From: Septoria linicola
Lineage: Eukaryota; Ascomycota; Dothideomycetes; Mycosphaerellales; Mycosphaerellaceae
NCBI GenBank assembly: GCA_024114885.1
Contig: CP099418.1
Location: 4,092,001-4,156,000 of the forward strand
Direction: 5' to 3'
DNA length: 64,000 nucleotides
Part shown: positions 1 to 11,625 of the stretch, piece after piece
Layout of the letters: every line of letters begins with the position of its first letter
How positions within the stretch are numbered: position 1 is the first letter of the stretch
Made by a program: the position numbers and the translations under genes
Notes under the pieces: generated by a model
Seen by the model: the letters and a program-made list of their open reading frames with translations, nothing else
What the model was told of the DNA's origin: nothing
Databases searched by the model: none

Positions 1-3000
1 GTGACCACAGTGTGGCGTTCGCCCGGGTTGGGCGGAGTAGGGTAAATTTCCGTCAGCATCGACATGTTACCCGGAGCCCTGGCCTCTAATGGGTAGCGTG
101 ACTTCCCGTCCCAGGTTTGGGACGCTGTTCGTGAACTGTGCAAGGAGGACTGGGCGGATGAATTGATAGCACTGAACGCGGATACCTGCGGAGGCGTCGT
201 TCGGGATATGTGCGAGCTCGGTGTGTCCCTCTGTGTGGTGAATATGGCCATGGTATGCTACTGTCGTTGCTTGCCGTTGGGCCAGTGAGCAGAGTTGCCT
301 TCTCTTGGCTCGCCTACTGCGAGTATGGCAACTCGAGTTCTGCAACGAGGCTGGCTGACTTTAGCTATAAAGTGTTGACGTTCGTTAAGGGCGATAGCCA
401 AACATAAAGCTGCTCCTTGCAGCCCGAATGTCGAAGGTGCCACCAGCCTGAAGCCAACGTAGGCGAGACTGCTGGCCAGGTCAGGATCACTCCAGTATTA
501 GATTCGCCTTGATCCGCATGATGTATGCCGCACGGCGAAATTTTCTGATGGTGTGATTCTGGGAGCTTCTGTTCAATCGTACAGACAGTGATCGTCTTAC
601 CAAAGCAAGCTGATCTGGAAAGTGACTGGGCCGGTTGAAAACCTGTTAGAAGGGTACGCTTGGATGGTGAAGGAGATGACAATGCACTACAACTTGAGAG
701 TAGTGAAGTGAGGCAGGCAGGTCGAGTGTCCCGACAAAGAACTGTTTAGTCATCTTGCCAGTGCAATACCTCAGCAGCCCTGTTGGCGTGGATGTGGATC
801 GAGTGGACAGCCATTCAGCGATCGGCCACGCTAACGTTCACTCATCAGAGTTCGACTAGGCAATGAAAGGCAGGTCCTACACAGCTAGGCATGGTTTACA
901 GGACGTGCACTTTCGTCACTAGGGTTGGGGACTGACACTTTCGTACGAGAGTCGCAGAGGACCACCAAGCCGGCGCAGGAACCTGAAAGCGTACATGCAG
1001 CAACCCCAATTAGCCAGTCAGTCTCCATGGAAAGGCGCTGCCGAGGCCCAGGATTGGTCTGCATGTGCACGAGTGTACGTAAAGCGAGCTTGTGCGAGCT
1101 GGACCGTGTAAAGTGCGGATGGACGATCTTTGTCATCGAGTCGGGTACATCAGTAAGACGCGGATGTATCAGCCGTGTGGACTCTCAAGCGAGCGAGGAA
1201 TCCTTCGCTATTCATGCTGCTAGAACAATTATCCTGCGCAATGTGCCTTGTGATGCCACACGAATGGGGCTAAATCGCGCGCTGACCAAACGCGGTGCAT
1301 TTAGGACACCAACCGCGCGAGGCTTATAGCCTGCACGGTCTTAGGACGAATTCAGGTGTTGCTTCACACGTGGAACGCAAAATGTGCATGTCCGTACGCC
1401 CCTGCCATTGATGAAGAGGCAACGTTGTGCTCGGAGCCACACGGACCTGGCAAATGGGCGGATAAACAGGGACGGGTGAACAGGCAGTCGAAGGATCCAG
1501 GTGGGTGGAGGAGTTAACCACGACCGGTGGATGACAAATTAGTCCGTATTGTGTACAGTAATCAGACCTAAGGTCTCGTCTGGTTGAGTTTCGGAGTATC
1601 TTGGCTGCATTTTGCCGGACTTCGGATGCACCATCTCCCACTTCATGGCTCGCGTCTCTTATACGGATCGTTCTTCGCATCGAACCGTCATTCGCATGAA
1701 CATGGAATCGCAGGAGCCGCTGGAGACTGTGAGCTCGTTCGTGCACCCGGTCTGCTGCTGGTCAGCCAAGGTTCCGCTCACTCGGGCACTTCTGCGGCTA
1801 ACCTTGACGTCTGCTCCATCGCGCGATGCCGCGTTTTAGAAGCATCAGCGTCTTGATCTGACCTGGCAGTTGCTGGGGGCCCTTGAATGCTTCGATTATT
1901 CATCGCTATTGTATGCTCGAGATGCTTGCAACGTAAAGATTGGTCACATCTGGGTTCCACTTTCAACAGACTGCATGTACCATAAATTGGTCGCCGTTGA
2001 GCATGCATGCAACGGTTGGAGATGGCAACGATCGTGCAATCGTTTGGTCTCGATCCTTGTTGATGTGCATCGTGCATCAATGGCCCGGCATGTAGCTACC
2101 TTACTGATATGCTGCAATGGTGCTGGATCCCGAGATAGCCCTAGCACACTCACCCACCACAAACTCTGCGCCACGTATGAGAAATGACAGGAAATGAGCC
2201 AGCCGCGAAGCAGTCTGGGCTTACGATGTAAAGTTGTTGGAACGTCGGTGCCCGTACCCGTGCGCTTGGCCAAAGGACCATTTGCCGTATGTCGTAGCCA
2301 CATTCGTAGGCGCGAGGGTGGGACCACACTGCATCACGTTGCATCGTTCAAATGGACAGTGTATCGGGAGGGGGCGCCCCCGCCAGCAGTAGTACGCAAT
2401 CATGTTTCATCGACAGGTCTTGCTGCGGTTCATCCCAAGTGTTGCTTTCGTTGACTATGTCGAGTATCAAGCTCGTACGTTGGGCATTATGCGCAGTTCA
2501 TTGGTTTTGCTTCGAAAACAGTGCGCCATTTTGAGACTTCAAAATGCCACAAGTCAGGGCACAGATAGGGCTCGAGCAAATTAAGCCTACTTAGCCTCGC
2601 GCAACACGACCAAGTCGGCGTAATGCACGCGCGGCCGCGGTCATACTATCCACTGTGTCCAGTCTGTCCGTTCTGGTAGCCAAAACAAGCGCGAGCGATC
2701 CTGGTGTAGGTTATCTGGCACTCAACCGGTTCAGCCTGACGGTTCTTGTCCACCGGATGTCAAGACTCGCAAGAATCGCATGCTCCGTATACTTTGTGCT
2801 TCTTATCAGAGCAGTGCAATGATCATCGACAGGAGGATCGCAGTTTTCGTGACCATGCCCTTACTCGTAAAGCCTGGGCTTTGACGCGCAAAAGCCTGAT
2901 CCACGTACGTTGCGCGGCCGCGGTCAGCAGCAAGCGCAATGCAATGCACGCATCGAATGTGATTGACGATGACAATGCGCGCAGCCATAGGGGCTGAAGC

Positions 3001-3338
3001 TTGCCTTCTGCGACTTGCGCAATACCAGTAGTGGAGAACGTAGTTGATAGGCTTCCTACTGGCATGGGTTCCAGGCAATTGCCTGTTTCGGCCAAGCGCA
3101 GGCGACATCTGCAGGAGCCTAAACGATTAGTTTGTTCGTATAGCAACCCAATACATTGAGAGGTCAAGACAGCGTATACTTGATGTGTAAGGACTCAAAT
3201 GCACACGGACTCGACCAAGTCTTGGTGGAGAGGCAGGTGGGGAGGCAATGGGTTTGTCTAAGTGAGATTCGGTCCGACGTCATGGTCGTTCAAGAACTAT
3301 CGTCAGTCGTAATATCAGAAGTATCGGTATCACAATAT
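1..3338. other. Gene-poor stretch, no supported gene
   Basis: All open frames here are short (at most about 150 residues). They overlap on both strands, lack recognisable domains and have no convincing exon chains. The only structure I noticed is a pair of exact 15-bp GC-rich repeats near 2629 and 2912, listed separately. It may be an ordinary long intergenic region, a non-coding RNA locus or a decayed element. No transposon-like frame or terminal repeat was seen. Confidence 0.6.
2629..2926. repeat. Two copies of a 15-bp GC-rich direct repeat
   Basis: GCGCGGCCGCGGTCA occurs at 2629-2643 and again at 2912-2926, 283 bp apart. Each copy joins a NotI-type palindrome to a CCGCGG palindrome. The inner 12 bases recur in reverse complement at 8261-8272. 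No function is known to me; a transcription-factor site is possible. Confidence 0.6.
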
Positions 3339-6300
3339 TCACTTCCTCTGTCCTCCCTTCGGGCCTCTCGCAATCAATTTCTCGCGCATGAGCCGTACAC
3401 CTTCGTCCCACTTTTCGTAGCCATCGATGGACTGCTTCAGATACTGTGTCATGTTCTGCTCGTTGTATTGCTCACCGTAGACAACAGTGACCTTGGGCAC
3501 AACCTCGATGTTGACGCCAAGTGCGCCGTCACCATCAATCTCCTCGACCTCTGCCTCTACCTCGAAAGCAGCACGGACTTTGGTGCGTACTTGAGGTAGC
3601 AGGACTTCTGCGTTGATGTCGAGACGTTCATCGCCAATAATGTGCGACGAAGTGAGAGTCTCAACGGACAAGCGCCGCTCTGTCTCGTGGAGCTGCAGTG
3701 CCATGTCCCAGCCAGTACTTACGAGCTCCAGAAGCCTTTTTGTATTTGTGGATGCTTGAGGCAAGGCTTGTAGACTTGCTCTTAAAAGCTGGAGGAAAAA
3801 GCGCAGTGTCGTTGTCAAAGGCTTCTTCTCCCGTGCACGAGAATCGCCTATGTATGTCAAGCTGATCGGGCTGTTGTTGGTGTTAACGCTATCGAATGCC
3901 TGGGGGTGGAAGAAGAGCTGCACATCAGACTTATAGGCCATGGTCAGCGTGGATGGATTCGACGAAGCGGATGTGATGGTCCAGCAAGACTGCTCTTCCA
4001 GATTGCGCACGGATGCTGTACAAGAGTTAGCCGTGCTTATTCCCGCAGCCGTCGGTCATAGTCTTACCTGTAAGAGCAGTAATCTCCTCGATGGACACGC
4101 CTCTGCACGCCTCACGTACGCGGTTCGCCTCCTGTATGGCTGCTGTGAATTCAGATCTCGACTCTTGGAGATGCTCGATGGTGCTGTCCTGTTCCTCTGC
4201 TTGTCTCCGCAAGTCTTCGAGCAGCCGTCGCTTTTCCACACATTCAGCATTGATGACACTAAGACTTTCGCGGGCTTCGTCAAGTTGTGCCCTATCCTCC
4301 TCGGGGATTGTATTGGCGGATTTCTCGAGCCGAGTTGCCTCCTGCTGCAAAGCTTCGTGCTTTGTCGACAGTGGCGGCATTGTCCTATCCAACACCGCTT
4401 CTGAGTCGCTCAAGATCTCGTCATCTCTGATCAGCCCTTCGCCAATCTTGGATAGACCACCAACGAGCTCGTCCAATAGTTGACTGCGCCAAGCATACCA
4501 CATTTCCTTGCTCCTGAGCCGAGCATTCGTCTTCATGTCTCGCATTTGTGCATCGAGTACCAGCTTCCTCTCCGCCGTGACGTAGGCGTAGGCTTGGATC
4601 AGAGGTGGTTGCTCCTGTAACGTTTGCTCTTCCAACTCGACGATGACCTGCTTACCCTCCTTGGTAAAGCGTTTTAGCTCGTGACACGCGTGCTGGTACA
4701 TCTCCAGCTCAGGGATTGTGCAGGCAGCGGCGACAGTGGCCTCTTCGAGACCAATTTCTTGTGTCTCAATTTCGGAAAAGCTCTTGGTCTTGGACGGAGG
4801 TGCAACAGTAAGTCTACGCTTAGTTGTCGTTAGATCCATGAAACGGATGCCAGCTTTGGCGAGAAAGTCCTGCAGACCGATTTGCTGTTGCGGCTGTCCA
4901 CTTTCGCGGCTTCGCTCCAGATCTTCGTGCAGATGCCTCACAGGCGATGGAAGAATTATCACACTGCCCTTGGGCGTAGGTCTACCTCGAGGGGTGCTGG
5001 TCTTTACGGGCGACAATTGCTTGGCAGGTGTTTTCTTTGGCGTCGTGTGTTTCAGAGTCTCTTTCCGCGGCGTTGTCATGAGCTTCAACGTATCGAGTAG
5101 GGAACGAGAATCGTCGTGCGTAACGGTTGACCTTTCTGGCGTTGCGACGGTTGACCGCACTTGCTTCTCAATGGTGGGGGACTGGTCCGCCGCCTGTAGC
5201 TGCGCGTCAAACTGCCGTTGCTCGCTGCCAACATTTCTACGACTTTGCCGTCGTTTAGGGCTTGATGTTGGAGTCCTCACGGGCGAAGGCGCTTTCGCAA
5301 GAGGCGGCAGCTCAGGATAAGACACTTCTTGTACGCCGCAAAGGCTTGGTGCTGACCTTTCAGGGCTGGAAGCCTGCTCTGTGACTGATGGCCTGTTCTT
5401 GTGCTGTGACGGCGACTGAGACAGCCTCATCGGTGATAGGGATTTGCGAGGTGCAATGGGCGACGAACCCTTCTTCGCCGACTCCAGTATAGGAGCCAAC
5501 AGTTGCTTCGCGCCGAGATCTGGGGTGTTCTTGTAGCGCTCCTGATCCTTTGGTGTGATGTTCACAGGGGGTAGTGGTGATAGCGAGGGCTGCGGAGTGA
5601 TTGGACGCGAGTCGGCTCTAGGGGATCGTCGTGCATCCCCTCTGATGCCGCCGATGACAGTCGTCAGCTCCATCGATAGCTCTTCGTCGCCAGCAAAGCT
5701 CATATCAGCAGCTTCGGGTTCAGCAGCTCGGATGCCACCTACGGCAAGAGTCATGTCCATGGTCGCGTCGGATGTGTCAGACACTATGCCGGAAGATCTT
5801 CTCCCTCGGAGGCTTCTGCGTCGGTCTGGTATCGTTGTGCTCTTGATACTGCCGATTGCCATTGTCAAGTCCATGGTACCATCCCCAAGCGATGTTCTTG
5901 CAACTGACGATCGTCGTCGTTTTGTCGGAGCAGGCATGACGGCAGCTCCTGGGGAGCCACTCTCCGTGGTCGAACGTCGACGTTTTTGACCTGTGATCCG
6001 GCCGACCGCTTGCGTGAAGTCCATTGTACCATCGCCTTGACTGCCCGGAGAGCTCTGAGGTTCCGAATTTCGAGGCGGGTGCATAATGCCACCTACGGCT
6101 CGCGTGACGTCCATGCTCATGTCCTGCGTCTCATCATTGTCGTCCGCAATCTGCTGGGCTGCTATCACTTCTTTGAAAACTGGCGAGAAAGGGTTGACGT
6201 TTTCCTGATCCAAAGTCGCTGATCCGATCCGTTCCAGGCCATTCTCCAATTCCCAGGGCTGCATAGCATTTGTGACCTCTTCTTCTGCAACCTCCATGGA

Positions 6301-7056
6301 CATGTCCCCAAACTCGTCATACTCAATGCCTCGTGTTCCAGCCAGTGTCGCTGCTGCTCTCAAGGAGGCTTCTAATCGCTCGCTCGAGCCAGTACTGCCG
6401 TCGCTGTCCGCTCGAGACTGTATCGTTGCATCGTCCACGTCCAAGCTCATGGCGGTACCTTCGTCGTCCTCCGAGTCATCCTCCTCGCCATTCTCGCTGC
6501 CTGATTCCTCGCTTCCACTCATTCCACTCGAATAAATATCTTCTGGGTTGTTGAAGTTCATGGGCGGTATTCCTGAGCTTCGTCTGCTCTTTTTGCTGCT
6601 GTTCTCGTCCTCTGACTCCAGCAATTGCCTGTCTTCCTCATCTTGGGCCACATCCACATCAGAGTCTGGCGCAGAGCTAAACTGCGAAGCGCGTCGCGTT
6701 GCAGAGTCCGAGTCGGTGGACGTGGTGTGCTCCTGGTGGTCCATAATAATATCCCAGGTGTGCAGTGTAGCTTCCGGCGCAAATGACACGCGCCTGTTGG
6801 CCATCGACTTGCGGCGTGCTGCTCTTGCGGACTCCTCATCTTTGGAGAGGATGCTCTTGGTGGCTGGCACAAATGCTGACTTGCGACGGTCTTTGGCGCT
6901 CATCTTCACCGGCGCTTCTTGTTCTTCCAAGGCGCCTGGTCCGATGCTCTTGCTACGGCCTTTCCTGCCGGCCTTCTTCGGTGACGGTGAGAGTCCTTTG
7001 AGGCGCTGCAGAGGGTCGCTGCTTGTCGCCGGCGCGACATTCTCTTTGTCCGCCAT
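3339..7056 (-). CDS. spc7: Spc7/KNL1/Spc105 kinetochore scaffold protein
   Basis: Outer-kinetochore scaffold of the KMN network; it recruits Bub1/Bub3 and protein phosphatase 1 and binds Mis12. Exons 7056-4068 and 4015-3339 are separated by a 52-nt intron (GTAAGA...TACAG), giving 1221 residues. Visible in the sequence: an RVSF PP1-docking motif at 89-92 with a KSILS-like partner near 67-71. MELT-like repeats follow near 314, 345, 395, 432 and 461, with forms such as MDLTMAIG, MDMTLAVG and MELTTVIG. A Ser-Pro-rich middle leads to the conserved FLAKAGIRFMDL start of the Spc7 domain near 770, a long coiled coil, and a C-terminal RWD-like region mostly in exon 2. The gene is divergent from rps2 across 261 bp and has an ACGCGT box 72 bp upstream of the ATG. 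The family call is near certain; the intron is inferred from splice signals and frame. Confidence 0.95.
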
Positions 7057-7317
7057 GATGCCTTGTATGCGACACAGATCGCGTTGCGTCGCAGCAATCA
7101 GTCCCGATGATGTGAAGGCAGGTTGCTACGCGTTCCTGCTCATTGTTATTCTGGTAAACAACGGGCAAGCACGCTAGCGGCCGATCCCGCAGCGCCCGCC
7201 AGAATGCCAAGATTGCAGATTGCAGACCACCAAATTTCTCGAGCTTTGATATCGCTGTCTCGACATCACTCTCTGCCACCCGTTGACTAACCCCCACCAA
7301 CACAACAAAAGCAGACT
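7057..7317. promoter_or_regulatory. Shared spc7/rps2 promoter region with an MCB-like box
   Basis: These 261 bp separate the start codons of divergent spc7 and rps2. ACGCGT at 7128-7133 matches the MluI cell-cycle box bound by MBF/DSC1-type factors (established in yeasts). A C/A-rich leader (ACCCCCACCAACACAAC) precedes the rps2 ATG. Regulation is inferred only. Confidence 0.4.
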
Positions 7318-8248
7318 ATGGCAGACCGAGGAGGAGCAGCACCAGCTGGCGGTGCCCGTGGCGGCTTTGGCTCGCGCGGCGACCGTGGCGGAGACCGTGG
7401 TGGACGTGGCCGTGGCCGTGGCAGAGGTCGTCGTGGAGGCGCAAAGAGCGACGAGAAGGAGTGGCAGCCAGTCACCAAGCTCGGTCGTCTCGTAAAGGCT
7501 GGCAAGATCAAGAGCATGGAGGAGATCTACTTGCACTCGCTCCCTGTCAAGGAGTACCAGATTGTCGACTTCTTCCTGCCAAAGCTCAAGGACGAGGTCA
7601 TGAAGGTGAGATACCAGCAGCAGGCAAACACAGGATGCGAGGGACAGTACACTGATACATGCAAATACAGATCAAGCCAGTGCAGAAGCAGACCCGTGCC
7701 GGTCAGCGTACTCGCTTCAAGGCCATCGTCGTCATTGGCGACAGCGAGGGCCACATTGGTCTCGGTATCAAGACCTCCAAGGAAGTCGCAACTGCCATCC
7801 GCGCTGCCATCATCATCGCTAAGCTGTCGGTTGTGCCAATCCGTCGTGGTTACTGGGGTACCAACCTTGGTGAGCCCCACTCCATTCCAGTCAAGGAGTC
7901 TGGCAAGTGCGGTTCCGTCACCGTTCGTGTAAGTTCACATCCATTGCTCTCACCTCTGTCTTGTACAGCGACTGACCTACCATTCAACAGCTCATCCCAG
8001 CTCCACGTGGTACCGGACTTGTCGCGTCCCCAGCCGTCAAGCGTCTGTTGCAGCTTGCAGGTGTTAACGACATCTACACTGCCTCTTCTGGTTCGACCAA
8101 GACCCTCGAGAACACCCTCAAGGCCACTTTCGTCGCTATCACCAACACCTACGGTTTCCTCACTCCTAACCTCTGGAAGGAGACCAAGCTCACCCGCTCC
8201 CCACTCGAGGAGTACTCTGACGTTCTCCGTGACGGCAAGCGCTACTAG
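7318..8248 (+). CDS. rps2: 40S ribosomal protein S2 (uS5)
   Basis: Small-subunit ribosomal protein of the uS5 family, located near the mRNA entry and decoding region. Exons 7318-7605, 7671-7928 and 7991-8248 have introns of 65 and 62 nt; both are phase 0, with GTGAG...ACAG and GTAAG...ACAG ends. The product is 267 residues, normal for the eukaryotic family. The N-terminus is an Arg/Gly repeat block (about 15-40) typical of Rps2 and a likely arginine-methylation target. The uS5 core follows, including VKQT-like IKPVQKQTRAGQRTRFKA after the first junction, then GDSEGHIGLGIK, and the C-terminal PAPRGTGLVASPAVKRLL motif. No irregularities were seen. Confidence 0.97.
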
Positions 8249-8616
8249 ACGGATCACCCCGACCGCGGCCGCCAGGGCTTTGTTGGCAACGCCATGAGCA
8301 TGAGCTATGACCAAAAAGTAGTGTAGCATAGACCCATGCCCTGTTCGCTCTGAATCAGGCAATCGCTAAGCTTCATCCGCCACAGGCAGAGATGGTGGGC
8401 ACAATGTAGTTTAACTTGAGCCAAGATCGAATGGCATGCGTCACCTGCTCCCTTCATCTTCCCACCGCTTTCCACTAATCTTCTCATGTGGGACTCGGCC
8501 CATGGTGGACCTTGTTTGACAGAAGTTCGAAAGATGAACAACAGAATGTTGACGAACATGTCTGTCTTGTGTATGTGAGGAAGTGCTGAATGTAGCATGA
8601 AGCTCTTTCAGGGCTG
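8249..8616. other. Convergent 3' region between rps2 and the IQ-motif gene
   Basis: No gene was seen. The stretch holds the 3' ends of two convergent genes. GACCGCGGCCGC at 8261-8272, just past the rps2 stop, is the reverse complement of the core of the 15-bp repeat found near 2.6-2.9 kb. Confidence 0.5.
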
Positions 8617-10647
8617 TCAAGTCAATTGTGTGCCTATGTGCCGGCCTTTCACCTCCATCATTCTGCTATTGTCGCTCGTTCTCCTCAGGTCGCTCCCCCT
8701 TCGTTCTCTCCTTATATTGAGATCTTCCATGAGTTTTGCAAGGCCGCGCTTGTCGTTCTCCAGAGTAGCTCGTCTGTACCAATTCTCTTCTATAGTATCT
8801 GTGACACTCATGTCGCCCGAAGCAGGCAGGGTGAGCGGATGTAACAAGTCATTCTTCCGTGCTGCATCCTTCCTAGCTTGGCCTCGTTTGGCTTCTCTCT
8901 CGGGATGGAGCAGGTGCCTCGTAGCCTTTTTGGAGGTTCCGTACAGTTCCATACCAAGCAAGATACTGTAAGCTTTCGAGACCTTGAGGGAGCTTGTGTC
9001 AACTCCTTGCGACTTTAGATTCGAGATGAAGCGCCGAAAGGATCTTGTGGTCGGCCGATAACTGTGAGCAGTCAGTATACCATGTCAGAGTCTCGACCTT
9101 GTGATCTTTTCATTGCTTACTGTCCAGACAGAGGCGATAGGTATTTCAGTTTGCCTTCCTCAATTCTGATGGTACCAGCGCTCGAGATACGAGCTCCGCT
9201 GAGGAAACTAGAATGCTGAAAGGCACCCGAGGACTTGATCCCAACGTAGAGACGACCCGTTGTGTCGGCTACATATATCCATGTCCCAGGACGGACGGAA
9301 GCGCGGAGGAGGTGATTGAGTATCGTGGCAGGACTTACGCGGAATGCGCGCTTGCCCTGTTTCTTTTGTTTCGTCTTTTGAGACGGCGTCGTCAATTGAT
9401 GAGAAGCATCATCAAGCATTGCGTCTGGGGATGTGGTGCATGTTGATGATGAGGATGAGGATGTATCCTTTTCATACACGGGTTCTGGTTCAGCCTTGAG
9501 AGCATCTTTGAACACGCCGCCTGCCGCTGCAAGCCTGCTCGTAAAGGAAGCATCTGCAGAGATCTGCCGCTTTACATCCTCGTCACTGAAAGTCGGAACG
9601 TCAGTACCTAACGGAACTATGCCGTGCATACTGTCTTGAAACTGGTCGCTAGAGGTAGTGATGAGCTCGTCTGACTTGTCCCACCTCAGCAAGCCTTCTG
9701 TGTCTACTCGAGCGAGATAGAAATGCCGTTCGTCCCTACTTAGATATCGCGTTTTTTCTCTCTCTAGCTTGTCTCGTGAGCATAGAGGAATAAGATCTGC
9801 GTCTCGACCCTCGCCATGATCAAGCCAATAGAAGAAGTTCTCATTCGTCTTACTACGCTGCCATTCTTCATGGTAGGTCTGTAGATTTGCTCCATAGCGA
9901 TGTTTGTGGTCGACCATCTCCAGAAAGTATCTCAGATCCAGAAGCATGGAGTCAAGTTCTTGTGCATCCTGCGTAGACTTTCGCCGTCCTAGGCTGCGTC
10001 GTGAGCTGAGAGACACGGCAGGCGATGTAGATCCGCACGAAGATGTGCCTTCGCCGGCACGTTCTGCAATCTCAGTCACGCGCCGCCAGTTGACCATGGC
10101 CCGATCAGATGGATTTCTGCTCAGACCATGAGGAGTTCTAGGTGTGCATGAACCGGAATGATGGGGTGCGGTAGCGCTGCGATACCGCCACTCTTTCATG
10201 AGCTCGCTCCATCTCGAGCTCGGGTCCAGTGTCAGACCATACAGGGACCGCCGGTCTCGATGACCTCGATACGCTCGCTGAATAAGCCGAACAGCATCCT
10301 TTTCTTCGGCCGAGTGCTGGCAGTATTTACGACTGATTTGTTCTTCCTTCGCAACTTGAATTTCGGATATGCGTGCTATTTCGGCCGCAGTCCTAGAAAG
10401 TAACACATTGAAGGTCAGCGATGTCCTAGCGATGTCTCGTATAATTCCCCACTGCTGCTACATTGTGCTGGGTGAAGGGTGCCACAGCTTTGGCATAACG
10501 GGCTGGAGCATGTAAGTGAAGATAGATGCCGTCTGGCGGTTGCCTTACGTACGGGACTTTCAGGGTATTGAGATAGTCTTGATGTGATAACTTGTCGGAT
10601 TCGTGTGATTCGTGCTTGGTAGGAATAGGATCCTCATCGACCTCCAT
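8617..10647 (-). CDS. IQ-motif (calmodulin-binding) fungal protein
   Basis: Three exons: 10647-10553, 10392-9121 and 9061-8617, giving 603 residues. The second junction is strong (GTAAGC...CACAG, 59 nt). The first intron is long (160 nt, GTACGT...TTCTAG) and less certain. An IQ motif, VRLIQRAYRGHRDRR, lies near residues 67-81. After it comes a Ser/Arg-rich linker, then a conserved block with a tryptophan-rich FFYWLDHGEG segment and an SRDERHFYLARV segment, as seen in uncharacterised IQ proteins widespread in filamentous fungi. The C-terminus is basic and helical. IQ motifs bind calmodulin or light chains, so a calmodulin-linked role is inferred. Nothing more specific can be assigned. Confidence 0.8.
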
Positions 10648-10669
10648 GGTCGATGTCGCCCACAGAGAT

Positions 10670-10924
10670 CTATTCTAAAGTCGCAATAGCCTGCAGCAGC
10701 TCTTGCCTGGATTCCTCGATGAGCGGTCCTAGTTGCCTATACTCAGATTGAGTCAGACGCAAATTTGGGCAGACATGATCATTAACATCCGCTTGTGTGT
10801 GACTGCGTGTGGAAATAAGCAGCGGCACGCTGCCAGAACTATACATGTAGGAAAGGAATGGTCGATATGGAGAGGCACGCGCAAAGCGCGCAGGTCGTGC
10901 GTTCATAATCTCTTGCTGAGACAT
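10670..10924 (-). CDS. Possible small protein, 84 residues
   Basis: An uninterrupted ATG-to-stop frame just upstream of the IQ-motif gene, ending 22 bp before that gene's ATG. The C-terminal third looks helical and protein-like (QSEYRQLGPLIEESRQELL). No family is recognised and no splice donor obviously joins it to the downstream gene. It could be a real small gene, a 5'-leader frame or chance. Confidence 0.2.
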   Translation of the reverse strand: MSQQEIMNARPARFARASPYRPFLSYMYSSGSVPLLISTRSHTQADVNDHVCPNLRLTQSEYRQLGPLIEESRQELLQAIATLE

Positions 10925-11625
10925 GGATCACGGCTGGCGGGTGTTCTCCGTAGCAGCCCGCATGAAGCACCTCGAGTGACCGGAGCTTATGGTCAAGCAC
11001 CATACTGCATTCAACTGCTTGATGCGTAGCTTGTATTGACTACGGCTGGACACTTCGTCAGTGTTGAAGTGGCTGAGGGCGCGTCTGTCCTATGTGGCAC
11101 AATTTGTGGATCTCGTTTGGGTGCACAGCCTGCACAGAAGCGCATAGCCCCATCCTAGCGTTGAGCATTATTGGTCCACGATTCTTCCCTGCCATCATTA
11201 CCAAGCTGTGCAAGAGTGATTCGACTGAGGTATATTTTGCTTGATCCGACACGTCTCATCAAGTCTGCTCTCTACGACGAGATTTCCAGAGATCATCATC
11301 GATTGAGCACATTCCATCATGACCTTAAGTTAAGTACCTCCGGAACATAGGACTCTATCTGAGCAGAGATGCTCAACATGCATTTGTACTCTGCAACGAC
11401 CCGGATGAGCTCCAGTGATTGTTGTAGTCTGCTATCTGCACGGGTCATGCCTGATATTGATTAAGGTTCGGCACTAAGTTAGCGCCATTGCTATGGCGTT
11501 GATCTCGACTGCCCTTCGCGTCAAGCTCACTTGTCCGACGCGACAACTTCAATTCAGTTTCTATTCACGCGCGAGCGCATCTTCAACTTCAACAACACGC
11601 ACTCAGCTGCGCCGGTGGATCAGAC
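10925..11625. other. Intergenic region upstream of the EVE/AT-hook gene
   Basis: No supported gene. The last 130 bp before the ATG at 11626 are rich in short CAACTTC-type repeats, typical of a fungal 5' leader. Short open frames here have no protein-like features. Confidence 0.5.

Noticed and set aside
925..1746. 134- and 140-residue frames in the first 3 kb
   Set aside because: Overlap on opposite strands, no domains, amino-acid composition close to random for this base content.
4718..5320. 200-residue plus-strand open frame opposite spc7
   Set aside because: Composition mirrors the Ser/Pro/Arg-rich codons of spc7 on the other strand; several similar shadows occur along the gene.
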